From Candidatus Nitrosopumilus sp. (GTDB lineage: Archaea > Thermoproteota > Nitrososphaeria > Nitrososphaerales > Nitrosopumilaceae), in the NCBI GenBank assembly GCA_029864335.1, contig JAOTTS010000007.1:1-46676 (forward strand): a stretch of 46,676 nt of DNA. Direction: 5' to 3'. A program made the translations under genes and the position numbers. The notes below the pieces were generated by a model. The model ran no database searches. It had not been told where the DNA came from and saw nothing but the letters and a program-made list of their open reading frames with translations. Shown in pieces: positions 23,404 to 31,120 of the stretch (the first letter of the stretch is position 1; each line of letters starts with the position of its first letter).

Positions 23404-24033
23404 TCAATCGTACCTTGGTAGTTTCCCATACTTGTCAAATGTAGATTGAATTGTATTATCTGCTAACCCATGTTTGACGTTCAAATCTTTTGTAATGTCA
23501 ACTAGTTGTACACGTTTAGTTGCGCCTGCATTGTGATATGCCTCTCTTGCTTCTTGGAGTGAACCTCCGTTATCAAGAACCGCTTTCATTGCTTGTCGTG
23601 CATCAGAAACTTTTTGTTGTTGATAATTGAACATCCCCCAGTAGACATTTTGAGTTTCCACAGGCTTTGAGGATACAAAGCTTGTAAAAGATGCCTTTGG
23701 AGTATGATCCTTGTATTTGTCATGCATTCTATCTAATTCCTTGTCCAGTGCTTGTTTTACAAGGACTCTCTGCTGTTCGATGAATTTTTGGTGTTCTTGC
23801 TGTTTGTTCTGATTTTCTTTTGCTTGGGCAAATTTTTGTTTCATCATTTCTATTTTTTCAAGTAATGATTTTACCATTGGATCCTTGCTAATCTGCTCAG
23901 TGCTTTTTATTGTGAATCCGCTATCAGTACTTGATTGTGCAAATACATGAATCGATTCATTATCTGAAATAGTTGACAACAAGATGATTCCTAGTATGGC
24001 GGTGTATATTGCATAGTTTGATGTGTTGTTCAT
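23404..24033 (-). CDS. secreted coiled-coil protein with a GKLPR C-terminal domain
   Basis: A 209-residue protein: signal peptide (MNNTSNYAIYTAILGIILLS), a charged coiled coil (about residues 60-115), and a helical domain that ends with ITKDLNVKHGLADNTIQSTF and DKYGKLPRYD. It shares the LN(I/V)-x2-G-x-A...IQ-x2-FD-x2-GKLPR pattern and the segment VYWGMFNYQQQK with the protein at 22378-23268 (IFWQQFLFTEKL), so the two are paralogues. A 24-bp repeated sequence lies about 90 bp upstream. The function is unknown. Confidence 0.72.
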   Translation of the reverse strand: MNNTSNYAIYTAILGIILLSTISDNESIHVFAQSSTDSGFTIKSTEQISKDPMVKSLLEKIEMMKQKFAQAKENQNKQQEHQKFIEQQRVLVKQALDKELDRMHDKYKDHTPKASFTSFVSSKPVETQNVYWGMFNYQQQKVSDARQAMKAVLDNGGSLQEAREAYHNAGATKRVQLVDITKDLNVKHGLADNTIQSTFDKYGKLPRYD

Positions 24034-24122
24034 TCTTGGTTTTGATTTTTCATTTTACTATTTAGAAATTAATTAGAAAATAATAGTAATCTTAATCAAC
24101 AATAAAACTAATTATGCAAAAG

Positions 24123-24146
24123 TCAAATTCAAACTTGTATCATAAA
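24123..24146 (+). promoter_or_regulatory. 24-bp repeated sequence, copy 1
   Basis: Identical over 24 bp to 25537-25560; the core is AAACTTGTATCATAAA. It lies between the secreted protein gene (start 24033, leftward) and the small zinc-ribbon gene (start 24252, rightward). Confidence 0.7.
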
Positions 24147-24251
24147 TTTCTAAATGTAAAACAAGGCAAAGAAATAATTGAATTGTTCTATAACTAATGA
24201 TGAAAAATTAGAACTAGCTGAAATTTTTTGAGATGTGTGGTTAGATTGGTA

Positions 24252-24431
24252 ATGATATGCAAAAATAAATGCAATGATTCAAAAATTGAGAGAATTTCAA
24301 ATAAGCTCAGTTATGAAAATGGTTTCAAATGGTGCGCTTGTTGTTGTGTTTTCATAAGAATTGACAGGTTAAGATGCCCTTGTTGCAATGTTACACTTAG
24401 ATCTAGTCCTAAAACTAAGATCAAAAGTTGA
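24252..24431 (+). CDS. small zinc-ribbon protein
   Basis: A 59-residue protein starting MICKNKCNDSKIERISNKLS, with WCACCC and LRCPCCNVTLRSSPKTK. The Cys spacing and the (L/V)-LR-S/N-x-PK end match the protein at 22130-22333. A TTG 24 nt upstream would add eight residues, but the ATG at 24252 directly before CKNKC fits the relatives better. Likely zinc-binding, perhaps nucleic-acid-binding. Its last base touches the end of the convergent gene at 24432. Confidence 0.7.
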   Translation: MICKNKCNDSKIERISNKLSYENGFKWCACCCVFIRIDRLRCPCCNVTLRSSPKTKIKS

Positions 24432-24812
24432 CTAGGGTTTTTCTAGATGATTTTTCTTTTTTCTCATTATTCCAAAAAAGAAGCTAACTAGAATACATAA
24501 CATGATTACTGATAAAAACAGATCAAAAGAATCGTCATCAAAGGGCAATAATTCCTGCAGTGCTTCAATTCCCAGATATATCGTGAATAATGAAAATGCG
24601 ATTGCAATAAATTTGAGTTGGGAAACTCTTGTTTTTTTGTATGCCGATATTGCCATTAATGTTAAAAGTATGGACAAGCCAGCTATGGCAATAGAGACTG
24701 AACCTGCAATTAGGTCGTCTTGTGTGACAATATCTAGGGGGTCATCAAAGGGATTAAAGTAATCAAGTTGTAGTGTAATCTTTGATATAACCGATAACTG
24801 TGAGTTAAACAT
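24432..24812 (-). CDS. three-helix membrane protein (126 aa)
   Basis: Three hydrophobic helices at about residues 36-56, 67-85 and 97-116 (LSVIMLCILVSFFFGIM) follow an acidic N-terminus with DYFNPFDDPLDIVTQDD. Not recognised; the form resembles small archaeal membrane proteins cotranscribed with ArsR/winged-helix regulators. It starts 19 nt after the stop of the regulator gene at 24832, so the two form an operon and this protein may be the sensor or target of that regulator. Confidence 0.7.
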   Translation of the reverse strand: MFNSQLSVISKITLQLDYFNPFDDPLDIVTQDDLIAGSVSIAIAGLSILLTLMAISAYKKTRVSQLKFIAIAFSLFTIYLGIEALQELLPFDDDSFDLFLSVIMLCILVSFFFGIMRKKKNHLEKP

Positions 24813-24831
24813 TCTACCTGGTTACCTGTTT

Positions 24832-25347
24832 TTACTTTTCATCAAATGCCGAAAATACATCTGCCATGTTGTTTACCATGGAATTCCATGCAGTTGATTT
24901 GCACTTGCCAAGGTTACTCAACACACTATCCTTATCTTTAAGACTATATACGGTAAATTTTCCAGAATATTCTTTTTGAATGATTTGTAATGCTAGTAGT
25001 CTTTTCATGTGCCAACTTATTGTGGATGAGGACAATCCTATTCCCTTGGCTATGTCTTGATGGGTGGAAGGTTCATGCTGAATCAAGTACATTACAATAT
25101 TCCTTGGAGAATTCAAATTAAGCACGGAAAGAATTTCTTCATCAGACTCGCTAATGTGATAATAGTTTTTGTAAAATTTTGTTTTGACTGATTTGATTTT
25201 ACCTTCTTTTTCAAGTATGGCAAGATAATACTGAACCGTACCCATGGAGTAGCCAAGGTTGTTTTTGATCTTTCGTAGATGAGAGCTAGGGTTAGCAATT
25301 ATGAACTCCAAAATGCTACTCTTTGATGATTCTAAAATCTCATCCAT
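24832..25347 (-). CDS. transcription regulator with two winged-helix domains
   Basis: A 171-residue protein. Domain 1 (about residues 8-65: ILEFIIANPSSHLRKIKNNL, YSMGTVQYYLAILEKEGKI) and domain 2 (about residues 80-140: IVMYLIQHEPSTHQDIAKGI, LSSSTISWHMKRLLALQII) are both winged helices of the archaeal ArsR/MarR-like type. It is cotranscribed with the membrane protein at 24432. A partial copy of the AAACTTGTAYCAT sequence lies about 80 bp upstream, and exact longer copies lie in front of the flanking secreted protein genes, suggesting that this protein controls its neighbourhood. That link is inferred. Confidence 0.85.
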   Translation of the reverse strand: MDEILESSKSSILEFIIANPSSHLRKIKNNLGYSMGTVQYYLAILEKEGKIKSVKTKFYKNYYHISESDEEILSVLNLNSPRNIVMYLIQHEPSTHQDIAKGIGLSSSTISWHMKRLLALQIIQKEYSGKFTVYSLKDKDSVLSNLGKCKSTAWNSMVNNMADVFSAFDEK

Positions 25348-25428
25348 GATTACATTTCACAGAATCACCGATTTAACCTATTCTACAAATAATTACAGTT
25401 TTTTGATAAAATTTCTTTTGTTAGATCT

Positions 25429-25444
25429 AAACTTGTACCATCAA
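25429..25444 (+). promoter_or_regulatory. AAACTTGTACCATCAA, weaker third copy
   Basis: Matches the core of the 24-bp repeat with two changes. It lies upstream of the winged-helix regulator gene and could give autoregulation. Confidence 0.4.
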
Positions 25445-25536
25445 TGTTTTAACCATAATCCGTCAGTAAGAGAGGTGGCAGGAATTAATACATTGTTCAT
25501 GTTATCTACGTACGATTGATTTTATCTGTTCCTGCC

Positions 25537-25560
25537 TCAAATTCAAACTTGTATCATAAA
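25537..25560 (+). promoter_or_regulatory. 24-bp repeated sequence, copy 2
   Basis: Identical to 24123-24146. A TATA-like AGTATATCC follows at 25563-25571, and the gene for the calcium-repeat protein starts at 25593, so this copy sits directly upstream of a core promoter. Confidence 0.72.
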
Positions 25561-25592
25561 GAAAGTATATCCAGAATCATTATGGGAATAGG

Positions 25593-27071
25593 TTGAAGAT
25601 TAACCGTAAGGGGATTACTATTGTTTCAGTTGGTGTATTTTCTGCTTTAATGATTTCATTGGCTTCAGGATTGTTCGCTGACGTTCAGTTAGATATCTCT
25701 GATGCAGACCTAGACGAAATTGAGGATGTTTTTGATAACTGTCCTAAAATACAAAATAATGATCAAGATGATTTTGACAAGGACTCTCTTGGCAATCCCT
25801 GTGATGAAGACGATGATAACGATGGCATAATGGACTCTATTGATTTCTTTGATACTGATCCACTTGAATGGGCAGATTTTGATTTTGATGGAATAGGATC
25901 AATAAAAGACGAAGATGATGACAACGATGGCATAATAGATGCAGAAGATACTGATCCAACTCTGCCTTCAGAGGATTTGGCAAGAAAGTATCTTCAAGAA
26001 ATACAAGATTGTGCAGAAACGGATGATGGTCCACCACGTCTGCTTTGTTATTCACAGTTTTTTGGCAGAGTGGCAGAAAATGAAGAAAACAATTCTGATG
26101 CACTTGAATTGTCTATTGCATTATCTAAAATGGGCACCATAGACGACTGTCATTTTGTGTCCCACGAGATAGGCCATGTAGCTTTTAATAAAAATCCAAA
26201 CGTAATACCAAACCTTGTAGGAATGGATGGAACGATGTGCAGAGGAGGATATTTTCATGGAGTGTTGGCATCTTATTTTCATGACATTGAGGAGGCAGGT
26301 GAACCTTTCCCATCCACATATAACATAATTTGTGATGACTTGATAGGATCTTCAAACTATCAAGACTGTATTCATGGATTAGGACATGGATTAGTACATT
26401 ATTTTGGTGAAGATTTGAGTTCATCATTGGAACTGTGCCATGACATGTCATTTTATCAGAACATACTATGTGTGAAGGGAGTAATGATGCAGCATACAGA
26501 CAATATCTTAACCCGACAAGGAATTTCCAAAGATGTGATTTCTAATCTTTGTGATGGAACAGAGCTAGAATCTCTTGATTTTGTTGAATGCAGCATGTCC
26601 GTTGGAACCACTTTGGCATTTTTCACAGATCATAATTTTGATGAGGGTGCCAAATCATGTGAACTGATTGAACATGAGCAAGGTCAAAATTACTGTCTTG
26701 AAGGCTTGCGATTAGAAATTGAAGATTCCGAAAAATATGAAATTAAACCCCTCACTAAAGATGTGAGGGAAAAATTCCAGCCACAATCAATTGAAGGTGG
26801 TTCAAAAACAATAGACATTCGAAGCCCTGCAGTAATTTCTGACTTTGAATTTATTCCCCAAGCGGGCATAATCTCATTTTCCATTGACCGGCCTCAATAC
26901 GTGATATTATACATTCCAAGTGAATTTGTCACATCAAAAATGGTAGTGACGGTAAACGGCCAAATTCCAAACGAGTTGGATGCAAAAAACAATATCTTTG
27001 GAGAAAAAATTGCAATGATAAGATTTGTTCCCAATAATGCAGGATTAGTAATGATTACTCCATTAACCTAG
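25593..27071 (+). CDS. secreted protein with calcium-binding repeats and a Cys/His-rich HEIGH domain
   Basis: A 492-residue protein. After a signal peptide (GITIVSVGVFSALMISLASG) come thrombospondin-type-3-like repeats with acidic loops (DEDDDNDGIMDSIDFFDTDP and DEDDDNDGIIDAEDTDPTLP, residues 70-125). A domain rich in Cys and His follows, with CHFVSHEIGHVAF at 186-198, a later CIHGLGHGLVHYF and several paired cysteines. HEIGH fits the HExxH zinc-peptidase core, but no downstream third ligand is certain. The C-terminal 90 residues are beta-rich. The start is TTG at 25593; the 24-bp repeat and a TATA box precede it. It is probably a calcium- and metal-binding surface protein or peptidase. Confidence 0.72.
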   Translation: MKINRKGITIVSVGVFSALMISLASGLFADVQLDISDADLDEIEDVFDNCPKIQNNDQDDFDKDSLGNPCDEDDDNDGIMDSIDFFDTDPLEWADFDFDGIGSIKDEDDDNDGIIDAEDTDPTLPSEDLARKYLQEIQDCAETDDGPPRLLCYSQFFGRVAENEENNSDALELSIALSKMGTIDDCHFVSHEIGHVAFNKNPNVIPNLVGMDGTMCRGGYFHGVLASYFHDIEEAGEPFPSTYNIICDDLIGSSNYQDCIHGLGHGLVHYFGEDLSSSLELCHDMSFYQNILCVKGVMMQHTDNILTRQGISKDVISNLCDGTELESLDFVECSMSVGTTLAFFTDHNFDEGAKSCELIEHEQGQNYCLEGLRLEIEDSEKYEIKPLTKDVREKFQPQSIEGGSKTIDIRSPAVISDFEFIPQAGIISFSIDRPQYVILYIPSEFVTSKMVVTVNGQIPNELDAKNNIFGEKIAMIRFVPNNAGLVMITPLT

Positions 27072-27133
27072 TAATGAAGTAACAAAATTGACAATCATTT
27101 CAAGTAACGTGAATTTTGTTAATTTTTAAAATC

Positions 27134-27389
27134 TCAATAATTATCTGTATTGATTAGGTCTTTTTGTTTTAGTATTTCTAATTTCATTATTATCACATCA
27201 ATGGGCAGACCAGTAACTTTGCTAATTTCATCAGGTGATCTAGACTGCTTTGTAAGAGTAAAAATAACCTGCATTAGGGCCTTATCTTCAAAATAGTGTT
27301 TTTTCCACGATTTTATTTCTATAGCCTAGATTTAGCTCAATTGGGTTCTTGTACTTTTTAGTACGATCTTGAATTTGAGTTTTAATCAA
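27134..27389 (-). pseudogene. small winged-helix-like protein, frameshifted
   Basis: The first frame, from a TTG at 27389, reads IKTQIQDRTKKYKNPIELNL and GYRNKI. After a one-base shift near the A run at 27310 it continues KKHYFEDKALMQVIFTLTKQ, SRSPDEISKVTGLPIDVIIM and KLEILKQKDLINTDNY to a TGA at 27134. The second part has the alternating helix-turn-helix and wing pattern of small archaeal regulators. Joined length is about 85 residues. Only one indel is required. Confidence 0.5.
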
Positions 27390-27430
27390 GAAATAACCTC
27401 TTAATTTTTTGACACTTTATTATAGACTTA

Positions 27431-27468
27431 AGAATAGTTTTGGTATGAGTATTATTCATACTTATTCT
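27431..27468. repeat. nested inverted repeats
   Basis: GTATGA/TCATAC (27443-27448 with 27456-27461) lies inside AGAATA/TATTCT (27431-27436 with 27463-27468). The gap between 27390 and 27589 holds no gene; the hairpin could end a transcript or bind a regulator. Confidence 0.35.
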
Positions 27469-27589
27469 CAGGATGTAAAAGTCAAAATGGCATGACGAAA
27501 GGACATGCACAAATTGTCACAAGTTTATTCCAATTGTTGAATCAAAATAGATTCATTTTTTAAAATAACAAAAAATAAGAGCAGTCAAA

Positions 27590-28240
27590 CTAACTGCTCT
27601 TCATTGCAATCATGGTTTTGATTCCAGACTGCGTAGACTTTATCTGGGATTCAAGAAGTTGGGCCTTTTGAGTCAAGTTTTGTATCTTGGCATCATCATA
27701 GTCTAGCTTCTTGTATTGGCTGATCTTCTGGTTGACCTGTGCCAGATTGTTCTTCAGGTCATGCACTTTTGCATTAAACGAAGAGACAAGTGCATCAATA
27801 CCGTTTTGTTCAAACAAGGTTATCTTTACGCTATCTGATTCTGCCAGAACCTTTGCACCATATGTGGCACAGTCTTTGTACTTTACACTGTCCGAATCAA
27901 TCGGTACTGGTACTGCATCAAGATCTGATGTTATCAGTGCACCTACTGACTCTTTGCTATACTTGTTGTGGCAATAGTCAAATGTTACACTAGATGTGTT
28001 TTGTTTCAGATCAGTTACCTTGATGTCATGTATTCCATTTCTGTCAATCTCATCCTGGGAATATGCAAATGCAGACTGCAGCAGGACCATTGCAATAAAC
28101 ACTGCAATCACAACCAGGCCCAAAGCAAAGTTTACAGATGTCACAAACCTGTAGGTTGGCAACACTATCTTTGATTTTACTTGCTCTATATTGTGGGGAA
28201 TTGCCTCGTCAACATCTGTTATGATTTTGTATACTGTCAT
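27590..28240 (-). CDS. membrane-anchored extracytoplasmic protein with a C-terminal coiled coil
   Basis: A 216-residue protein: a 30-residue cytoplasmic start, one helix (FALGLVVIAVFIAMVLLQSA), an outside beta domain with two cysteines (DYCHNKYS and YKDCATYG) likely to be paired, and a coiled coil from about residue 150 (VHDLKNNLAQVNQKISQYKK and LESQIKSTQSG). Not recognised. The ATG at 28240 gives the usual anchor layout; GGAGGT 7-12 nt upstream is a good ribosome-binding site, unusual in this mostly leaderless region. Confidence 0.7.
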   Translation of the reverse strand: MTVYKIITDVDEAIPHNIEQVKSKIVLPTYRFVTSVNFALGLVVIAVFIAMVLLQSAFAYSQDEIDRNGIHDIKVTDLKQNTSSVTFDYCHNKYSKESVGALITSDLDAVPVPIDSDSVKYKDCATYGAKVLAESDSVKITLFEQNGIDALVSSFNAKVHDLKNNLAQVNQKISQYKKLDYDDAKIQNLTQKAQLLESQIKSTQSGIKTMIAMKSS

Positions 28241-28484
28241 TTTTTGTTCACCTCCAAAGGAACCTGTAGAAAACAGATGATAACCAGACGTGGTTAATGA
28301 CTAGTCTCATTTGTGAGACTTGTTTTCTCATCTGTTTCCATTTTTGTGTTTTGGATTTTTGCCTCCAATGGAATACTGTGTAATCTTGCTTATTAGACAG
28401 ATGCAAGTTGATGTGATTCAAAACGAAATCATTTCCATCAATCCTTAATTCTTGATATGTGGTAGAATGACCAAAGGTGAAAAA

Positions 28485-28682
28485 ATGAACATTTATGATA
28501 CAAAGACAATTGTTTATCGCAGTTGTAAGACTCCAATTGGGGAAATTGAATATGATGCAGAAGTAATGTTGCCACAATGTGGAAAATGTGCGAATCCAAT
28601 GCCTGAAGGAGACAAAATTCTCTATGCATTGAGTCCATTTAGAAACAACGCATTACAGCAACTAATAGTGAAGAGTAAATAA
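28485..28682 (+). CDS. small cysteine-containing protein (65 aa)
   Basis: MNIYDTKTIVYRSCKTPIGE is followed by EYDAEVMLPQCGKCANPMPE and a hydrophilic end. CGKC may bind zinc with the earlier Cys14. ATG 28485 is preferred because GGTGA lies 5-10 nt upstream; earlier starts at 28452 or 28467 would cover that site. A second small gene follows at 28704, and the two may form an operon. Function unknown. Confidence 0.55.
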   Translation: MNIYDTKTIVYRSCKTPIGEIEYDAEVMLPQCGKCANPMPEGDKILYALSPFRNNALQQLIVKSK

Positions 28683-28703
28683 TTCAATCAGGTGGCATAA
28701 TCA

Positions 28704-28859
28704 ATGCAAATAGAAACAGTCCAAACCGAAGAGTTGGCCCAACTAGACAAGATTGTAAATGAGATAATAGAGCAGAGAAATGTTATAGATATTAAATTGA
28801 CAACAACTGTTTTCCAGGAAAAAATATTGTATACTGCACTAGTGATACTTGATGAATAG
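28704..28859 (+). CDS. small acidic helical protein (51 aa)
   Basis: MQIETVQTEELAQLDKIVNE leads to IIEQRNVIDIKLTTTVFQEK and a hydrophobic C-terminal strand. GGTGG about 9 nt upstream is a good ribosome-binding site, and the gene starts 21 nt after the previous one, so cotranslation in an operon is likely. Not recognised. Confidence 0.5.
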   Translation: MQIETVQTEELAQLDKIVNEIIEQRNVIDIKLTTTVFQEKILYTALVILDE

Positions 28860-28909
28860 AGTTGTCAAGACGCCACACTAAAAATCACATGGATATTTTT
28901 TAATTCGTA

Positions 28910-29116
28910 TCAAAATGAATCCAAATGAAGGCAAACTATCATCCAAAAAATAATATCAAATAACATCATGGTTTGATCTTTAATTGCAAACATGGGTTCA
29001 GAAATTTCCAATGAATAATGCTCAATGTTTATCAACCCAAATACAAACACCAAGATCAATGAAAAAGTGACAAAGCTTAATCCTTTCTTGAATGTTGGCG
29101 AAAGCATTACACTCAT
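28910..29116 (-). CDS. small two-helix membrane protein (68 aa)
   Basis: Two hydrophobic segments (LSFVTFSLILVFVFGLI and MMLFDIIFWMIVCLHLD) are joined by an acidic loop with HYSLEISEPMFAIKDQ. It is divergent from the exchanger gene at 29158, with only 41 nt between the starts. Charged ends and the loop look protein-like, but no relative is recognised. Confidence 0.5.
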   Translation of the reverse strand: MSVMLSPTFKKGLSFVTFSLILVFVFGLINIEHYSLEISEPMFAIKDQTMMLFDIIFWMIVCLHLDSF

Positions 29117-29157
29117 AATCAGAAACAGTAAAGGAACATTATATCCGGATATTTCTC

Positions 29158-30105
29158 ATGGAGTTAATTTTCACTTTTTTGCTTGTGGGTGCAGGGTTGG
29201 CCATGCTGTATTTTGGAGCAGAATGGTTAGTAAAAGGATCAATTGCAATATCCCGCAAACTAGGAGTCAGTCAACTAGTGATTGGTCTGACTGTTGTTGC
29301 CTTTGGAACATCAACGCCAGAACTTGCAGTAAGTGTTTCATCAGCAATGCAAGGATTGTCTGATGTAGCATTAGGCAATGTAGTTGGAAGCAACATTGTA
29401 AACATTGGGGCAATTTTAGGAGTTTCAGCCATTATCAACCCAATCATAGTTTCAAAATCAGCAATAAGAAAAGAAGTCCCCATAATGATTGGAATATCCT
29501 TTCTTTTATTGGCAATAATTCTGGATGCTAAAATCGATTTAATTGATGGAATACTACTTGTTGTCGGAATTATTGTTTTTACAGGATATAGTTACCGTAG
29601 CTCAAAAAAAGACACAGACATTCAAGAAATTCCTGTTTCCCAAATATTACAAAAAAATGTTTTTTCAAAATCAATTGTTTTCATTATTGCAGGACTATTG
29701 CTCTTAACTGGAGGATCGTTTCTTACAGTGGACAATGCAGTAATCATTGGAGCAAGTTTTGGGATATCCGAACTATTTATGGGGTTGACAGTAGTTGCAA
29801 TAGGAACCTCTCTTCCAGAATTAATAACATCAGTAGTTGCTGCAAGAAAAGGTCATGCAGATCTTGCTGTTGGAAACATTGTGGGAAGTAATATCTTCAA
29901 CATTATGGCAATATTGGGAATTTCATCATTAATTTCAGGCATTGCAGTTAGCGAGAAAATATTAGTGGATGTTGGAATCATGCTTGCATTTAGCCTTGTT
30001 TTGATTCCGATAATGCGCAGCGGTTTTGTCATATCCAGAAAAGAGGGAATATTTCTAATTGCAGGATATGTTGGATATGTGATATTTTTGTTGTACAGAC
30101 AATAG
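29158..30105 (+). CDS. Na+/Ca2+ exchanger family protein (CaCA)
   Basis: A 315-residue membrane antiporter with 10 helices in two inverted halves. Both alpha repeats are clear: [20 protein letters not shown] with [18 protein letters not shown], and [20 protein letters not shown] with [18 protein letters not shown]; the glutamates in TPEL and LPEL are the ion ligands. It matches the YrbG/MJ-type exchangers. The ATG at 29158 is followed directly by the first helix, as usual. It probably removes calcium from the cell in exchange for sodium or protons. Confidence 0.95.
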   Translation: MELIFTFLLVGAGLAMLYFGAEWLVKGSIAISRKLGVSQLVIGLTVVAFGTSTPELAVSVSSAMQGLSDVALGNVVGSNIVNIGAILGVSAIINPIIVSKSAIRKEVPIMIGISFLLLAIILDAKIDLIDGILLVVGIIVFTGYSYRSSKKDTDIQEIPVSQILQKNVFSKSIVFIIAGLLLLTGGSFLTVDNAVIIGASFGISELFMGLTVVAIGTSLPELITSVVAARKGHADLAVGNIVGSNIFNIMAILGISSLISGIAVSEKILVDVGIMLAFSLVLIPIMRSGFVISRKEGIFLIAGYVGYVIFLLYRQ

Positions 30106-30210
30106 TTACTAAATCACGATTCAATACCAAAATGGAATGGTATCTGAAAAAGGAGATGAGTTGAAAAAAATGAGACAGATCATACCTCTGTCTCATAACT
30201 AGTATGAAAA

Positions 30211-30375
30211 TTAAATATTGGTTGCAATAAAGGCACCAATACCCATACCCATTACAGCACCTATTGCCATACAGACAAGATCAAATTTAATGACCTTTCT
30301 AAATGGGGCGTGTACCATTTTATCTAGCGTGCTGATTTTCTGAGTTTGCATATCTTTCACCTCGGCACCACTCAT
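30211..30375 (-). CDS. small membrane protein (54 aa)
   Basis: MSGAEVKDMQTQKISTLDKM is followed by VHAPFRKVIKFDLVCMAIGA and VMGMGIGAFIATNI: a polar start and one glycine-rich helix. The composition is similar to the tiny membrane proteins at 14685 and 33785. It could be an accessory helix of a respiratory complex, which cannot be tested here. Confidence 0.55.
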   Translation of the reverse strand: MSGAEVKDMQTQKISTLDKMVHAPFRKVIKFDLVCMAIGAVMGMGIGAFIATNI

Positions 30376-30471
30376 AATACAATCAAATAATTAAACAAAG
30401 AAGAGATTGATGTAACACTGAATCAAATCAACTTACATTCATCTTAATAATTTGAACGTGTAACTAACTTC

Positions 30472-30539
30472 AGTGAATTCGTGATAAGACAGCTGCCTAC
30501 TCCCTTTGCAGCGCAGGTCTGCCTTCATTTGAATTCACT
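30472..30539. ncRNA. candidate structured element enclosed by 9-bp inverted repeats
   Basis: AGTGAATTC (30472-30480) and GAATTCACT (30531-30539) bracket a 50-nt centre that is much richer in G+C than its surroundings and has short internal complements (CTGC/GCAG). The minus strand reads GGCAGACCTGCGCTGC. It could be a small RNA or a regulatory stem. Confidence 0.35.
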
Positions 30540-30624
30540 TTTTAGGATGTTTGAAAACAACAAGATATTCTGAAAGTTCATCACACATACAAACAATGAA
30601 ACTATATACATCAAGTTTAAATTC

Positions 30625-30786
30625 ATGGGATCAGAATACGCAATAGCCGTTACAAGGTTTGAAGGCAAAACCGAGTTGGAAAACCATACGGAAAGAAAAA
30701 CCTTCAATCAGTATATTCTAAAACAATCTTTCTTGAAGATATTTTTTGATTCTAGTTCCATATGTGTAAATATCATCCAATGTTGA
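30625..30786 (+). CDS. possible small protein (53 aa)
   Basis: MGSEYAIAVTRFEGKTELEN continues HTERKTFNQYILKQSFLKIF. A TATA-like CTATATAC lies about 20 nt before the ATG. The second half is less protein-like. No relative is recognised, so this is only a candidate. Apart from it and two structured elements, the stretch from 30376 to 31120 shows no gene. Confidence 0.35.
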   Translation: MGSEYAIAVTRFEGKTELENHTERKTFNQYILKQSFLKIFFDSSSICVNIIQC

Positions 30787-30866
30787 CTTTTCCTTTAGCA
30801 GGCATGGGTATGCTGTATTTTGAGAATTAATTATAACTTCCAATATTTTTCCTGAATATTATTTAC

Positions 30867-30911
30867 ACGTGGGTGCGTTAATTTTCTCCCTAACTATATC
30901 CCCATCCACGT
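30867..30911. repeat. hairpin element, copy 2
   Basis: ACGTGGGTG (30867-30875) pairs with CATCCACGT (30903-30911). The stem and much of the loop (CTAACTA-x-A-x-CCCCAT) match copy 1 at 15903-15946, with stem differences that keep pairing through G-U pairs. It lies upstream of the end of the SPOUT gene, in a convergent gap if the small gene at 30625 is real. Confidence 0.55.
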
Positions 30912-31120
30912 TATACTCCCAAGTAAATTTGAACCAAAAACATCTCAAGAATGGAGAATTACATTCACACTATGTTTTATGTAATATGGTTTAAGTTACT
31001 CCGATTTCTATATATTTACAAAAAAGTACTTGCATAATGTACATTTAAAAAACAATCATCTTTTAATGAAAACTAACACATTTCGAGGTTTTTATGAGTA
31101 CATTTTGTGAACTAATTAAC

